Source: Ridgeia piscesae (taxonomy: Eukaryota; Annelida; Polychaeta; Sabellida; Siboglinidae). From it: a stretch of DNA of 64,000 bases. The notes beneath the pieces were generated by a model. The model had not been told where the DNA came from. It made no database searches and was given only the letters and a program-made list of their open reading frames with translations. Position 1 is the first letter of the stretch. Each line of letters opens with the position of its first letter. The translations under genes and the position numbers were made by a program. Location of the stretch: the NCBI GenBank assembly GCA_025642075.2, contig JAODUO010000886.1, positions 118,501 through 182,500 of the forward strand. The letters are read 5' to 3'. Below, one piece after another: positions 60,183 through 64,000 of the stretch.

Positions 60183-63100
60183 GATTTAACAAGATTTTAA
60201 CAAGATTGCCACCTAGAGATTCACTCTAGATGGCAGGTGGACTAGGAAGCCATTTGGCTTATCGAGAGTCCAACCTATCTATCTAAGTATACCCCGCCCT
60301 TCTTAGGTATATGTCAATTTTATTTTTAAATATATTAACACTGCTAGCACCTACACAATCAGCTGATAATCTGTTCCATTCGTTTACTGTTCTTTGTGAA
60401 AATGAAAATTTTCTAATATCTAGTCTACACTGCTTCTTTGCAAAGAAAACTCCATGTCCTCTAGCCCTTTCTCTTTCCTTAACAAAAAAAATATTTCTGT
60501 CAATATTTTTCATATCCATTCAATATTTTAAACACCTCAATTTGGTCTCCCCTCAATCTTCGGGGTTTCTGGGGCCACATTCTTTTAGACGCATTTCATA
60601 ACTAATATTCCTGAGTTTTGGTATCTTTTTGGTTGCTCCCCTTTGTACTCTTTCTAGCATATCAATATCCTTCTTCCGATATGGCCTCCATGCTTGTATA
60701 CAATATTCTAAGTGAGGCCTAACTATTTTTTTTATACAGGGTTTTAAATTGTTTTTTTTTTTTACATATTTTCCCCCCTAATTAATCCAAGAATTTGGTT
60801 TCCCTTCGCTGTTTAATTCCACACTGCTCAAAGCACCTAATAGTTAACCCTAAGTCCTTTTCCTTTGGGTAGTATTTAGTACAGTATCACCCATTGTATT
60901 TTGGGCCCATCTTCATTCCCATGTCCGGGTGTAAACACTTACATTTTAAAAATTAAAAAATTTACTTCTCAGACCATTTTTCAACTTATTAAGATCATCT
61001 TGAAATGCTGTCTATCTGCATTTTTAAATTTTCCTAAACATTTTTGTGTCGTCCGCAAACTTAAACCCCTTTTGTTATTCATCATCCAAATCATTGAATA
61101 TATTAAGAATAAAATAGGCCCCAGTACTGATCCCTGCGGTACTCCACTCAAAACCGGTTTCCAGTTTGAAACCCCCCCCAAAATTTTCTCTCTTTGTTTT
61201 CAAATAAGCCATTTTTCTATCCAGTTGATCTTTTCCATTTCCTATGCCAGGGGCCCTTTTAAAGTTTAAGTAGTAGTTTTTGGGTTGTGGCACTTTTTTA
61301 AAGGTTTTTTTTAAAATCAAAGTAGATTATATCTACTGGTGACCCCTATTAGCCACTTTGTGACATCTTCCAAAAAACATAACATATTTGTTAAGCATGA
61401 CCCCCTTTTTTAAAAACCCATGTTGAGATGGGTTTATCAATTTATTTTTAACAAGAAAATCAACCAGGTGATTTTTAAATTTAAATCTTTCTAATATTTT
61501 AAATCACCGATTTAAACTCACTGGTCTATAGTTCTCTGACTTGTTTCTCGAACCTTTTTTAAATAATGGTATAATGTTTTTTTCCCTTTCCATTCAACCC
61601 TATTCCCTCCTCTAATGACAAATTGAACACTGCTGCAAGGGTATGCTGATTTGTTCTACAATTTCCAATAGTAATTTGGGAGGAATCCCATCTACTCCAG
61701 GTGATTTATTATCCTTCATATCTCTTATTTTCATAGCTACCATTGTTGGGGTTAAAATTTGTTGTCCTAAATAGTCAAACTCTCCCTTCGAACTTAGTCT
61801 CAAGTACTGGTAATATACTAATATCTTCCCTGGTAAACACCGAACTAAAGTACTCATTTAGGTTTTCTGCCTTTAAAGAATCCCTCTGTTATTATGTTTC
61901 CATCACTACCTTCTAGAGGACCGACCTTACCCCGAACTTTCTGTTTACTTCGAACATCCATAAAAACTCTTGCTGTCATTTTTATATTAAAAGCTTTTTT
62001 TTGTTGTACCCCTTCTCTTTGAATTTCTAATTTCAGCTGTTAGCTTGATTAAGTGCTTCTTTATAAATGCTATAGTCTTCTTCATTTCCCGGTATGTCTA
62101 TATGTTTTACATCATTTGCTTGTACTTGATTTTTCTAATGGTTTCCCTTTTGATAAGTGTTTCTTCTTTGACCGTTTCCCCTGTTTTTTCAAGGGGCCCA
62201 AATTTGTCAACGACGCAGCCAATTTCCCTCTTTAAAATATTCCAGCATTCTGTTGCTGTCTTATTCTTCAGTGTGTTATTCCAGTCTATCTTTGCTAAAT
62301 ATTCCCTCATGTCCTTATACCTTCCTTTGTAAAAATTTTTTTCCACCTTATTTTTCTATTCCGTTCTCCCTTTACTTTGATGATAAAATGTATTTGGTTG
62401 TGATCACTACACCCCAGTGGCTCAAAAAATCTTGACATTATCAACAAATTCCTTCGGGAGCTCAATACTATGTCTAACAGGTTCTGCCCCGGGTTTGCTT
62501 CTAACACATGTTGAGAAAAAACTATCTTGTACAAAATTTTAAAAAACTTTGATCCTCTCTCCCGGTACTCTGTAGAGATGTCCACTGTTTTGCCCAGGGT
62601 TTAAAAATCCCCCATAATAATACTTTCCCCGTTTACTCACTTCTTTGATAGCGTTATGTTTTTTTCATTCTCTTCCATGCTTATGTTTGGACTCCGATAC
62701 ACAAACCCCAAACAGTTAATTTGATTTCCTTAACTATGTTACACCAGACAGCATCTTCACATTCTGCTTCTTTTACTAATTTTATTTCATAAGCTTGGAT
62801 GGGGTTCTTTTAAAATATAAAAAAAAACTCCGCCTCCCCTTTTCCCCAATCTATCTTTCCTAAACATTACATACCCTGTCATTCCTAATTCGGGATCTGA
62901 TATATCGGGGGTGGCCCAAGATTCAGTTATACCTATTATGTGAAGGGGCAATATCTTCTACCATAATGTTTAGTTCATTTCTTTTGTTTACTATGCTCCT
63001 TGCATTTAAACAAAAACATTTATAACCAAATTCCCTAGGGCTTTCCAGGCTGTTCTTTGCTGATGTCTTTTTGCTATCTTTATCTTGGCCCCTAGTATTT

Positions 63101-64000
63101 GGCTTCTCTGTGTATCCCCCCCGCGAAACTAGTTTAAAAAATTGCAATGTTCCATTATTCATCGATCGAAGAAAGGGTTTTGGAGGCACTGTCGCCCTTT
63201 TTCCCCCTTTGATGGAGGCCATCTCTCAAAACATGTCTTCTTTACCAACAAAATATCCCCCAAAAACCAACTCCTTCACACATCTGCTCTAATGGGCCCT
63301 TTCCATCCTCTTGCAATTTCTAAATGTTGTTCCCCTTCCCCTCATCACTGGCAAGATTCCTGAGAGTATGATCTTTCAACTCTCGTCTTCTTCAGTGTCT
63401 CTACCAACTCTCCTTTTCCCTTTACTATCCTGGTTGTTCCATCCCTGTCTGCATTGTTCGTCCCTACATGTACTAATATAGACCCCCCCTTTGGGCCCTG
63501 CCCCAAAATTTTTCTACCCTTCAGTCACATGCTCTATCCTAGCCCCCCGGGAAAACAAACAACAACGTCTTCTCCCCTTTTCTTAATGTCCTGTCTGTCT
63601 TTTGCAAAATGGAGTCTCCCATAAATACCCCTTTTTGTTCTCAATGCCCCTCGATCACTGCTTCAGAGTAGCTCCTCCGTTTTGCATCTCCCCGGTTGCT
63701 GACTTTTCCCCCGCCGCTTTCTCTGTTTTTCCTTTCTTTCCGGTCTCTTTTCTTCCTGTCATCGTCCCCCTTTTTTTATTGACTTCCGTTTGGTCACATC
63801 ACCTCTCACTTCCTTTCTTCCATTCGTCTTTCCCCCTGTCGATCTACTTCTCTCTCTCCCGTCCCCTTGTCCCTCCCTCCTTCTCTACTGTCACTTTCTC
63901 CCCTGTCACCTTCCTGCATGTCATGTTTTCCCGTTGTTCTTTCTCCATTTGTTGTCCTTTTCAATCACCCTCCCCCTCCCCCTTTACAATATCCGTTAGC
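60183..64000 (-). mobile_element. CR1-like LINE, copy B, inverted, runs off the window
   Basis: The same family as copy A on the opposite strand. The 3' end is at ~60183, with the TCTTGTTAAA tail in two copies. The C-terminal RT tail (NIDRNIFFVKE..YLRRAGYT) is at 60283-60519, then RT, endonuclease (62300-63200) and ORF1 (to 64000 and beyond). Broken by dozens of small indels and substitutions, many lengthening homopolymers, so no long frame survives. It lies upstream of GNS in the same orientation as GNS. Confidence 0.88.

Overview
The window is animal nuclear DNA. It has spliced genes with GT-AG introns, non-LTR retrotransposons, DNA transposons, and tandem repeats that fill roughly half of the sequence (about 34 of 64 kb by my count). 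The gene content (a motile-cilium assembly factor and a lysosomal sulfatase) and the mix of transposons (CR1-like and RTE-like LINEs, a THAP-bearing TTAA element, a MULE-like element) suggest a marine invertebrate bilaterian. I cannot name the species or phylum from sequence alone.

Two real cellular genes lie tail to tail. ZMYND10 is on the + strand, with ten exons between 3187 and 26322; its first ~95 residues are upstream of the window. GNS (N-acetylglucosamine-6-sulfatase) is on the - strand and appears complete: twelve exons from an ATG at 59962 to a stop at 39567, giving 529 residues. Every exon boundary I assigned keeps reading frame and GT/AG dinucleotides. ZMYND10 helps pre-assemble axonemal dynein arms in the cytoplasm. 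GNS removes 6-sulfate from GlcNAc residues of heparan and keratan sulfate in lysosomes. They share no pathway and are simply neighbours.

Layout: 1-28150 holds ZMYND10, its introns stuffed with minisatellites (50, 56, 42, 37, 20, 28, 25 and 32 bp units), a 1.05 kb THAP transposon and a decayed RTE-like LINE. 28150-39560 is intergenic, with a nearly intact CR1-like LINE (+), a small palindromic MITE and two more minisatellites. 39567-59962 holds GNS, its introns filled by 36, 23, 73, 50, 25 and 35 bp arrays and a MULE-like element. 60183-64000 is a second, inverted CR1 copy ending just upstream of the GNS promoter.

The most striking observation is that several minisatellites were founded on exon edges. 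The 50 bp array of GNS intron 4 is built from the last 7 intron bases plus the first 43 coding bases of exon 5, so about 70 copies of a 3' splice site and the start of an exon precede the real exon. The six copies nearest the real exon have all lost the AG, giving a 349-base AG-free zone. The 37 bp array after ZMYND10 exon 10102-10190 carries copies of that exon's end and its 5' splice site. The 41 bp array at the ZMYND10 3' end starts inside the last codons and contains the stop codon. Long open frames inside the arrays are by-products of repeat period and are not annotated as genes.
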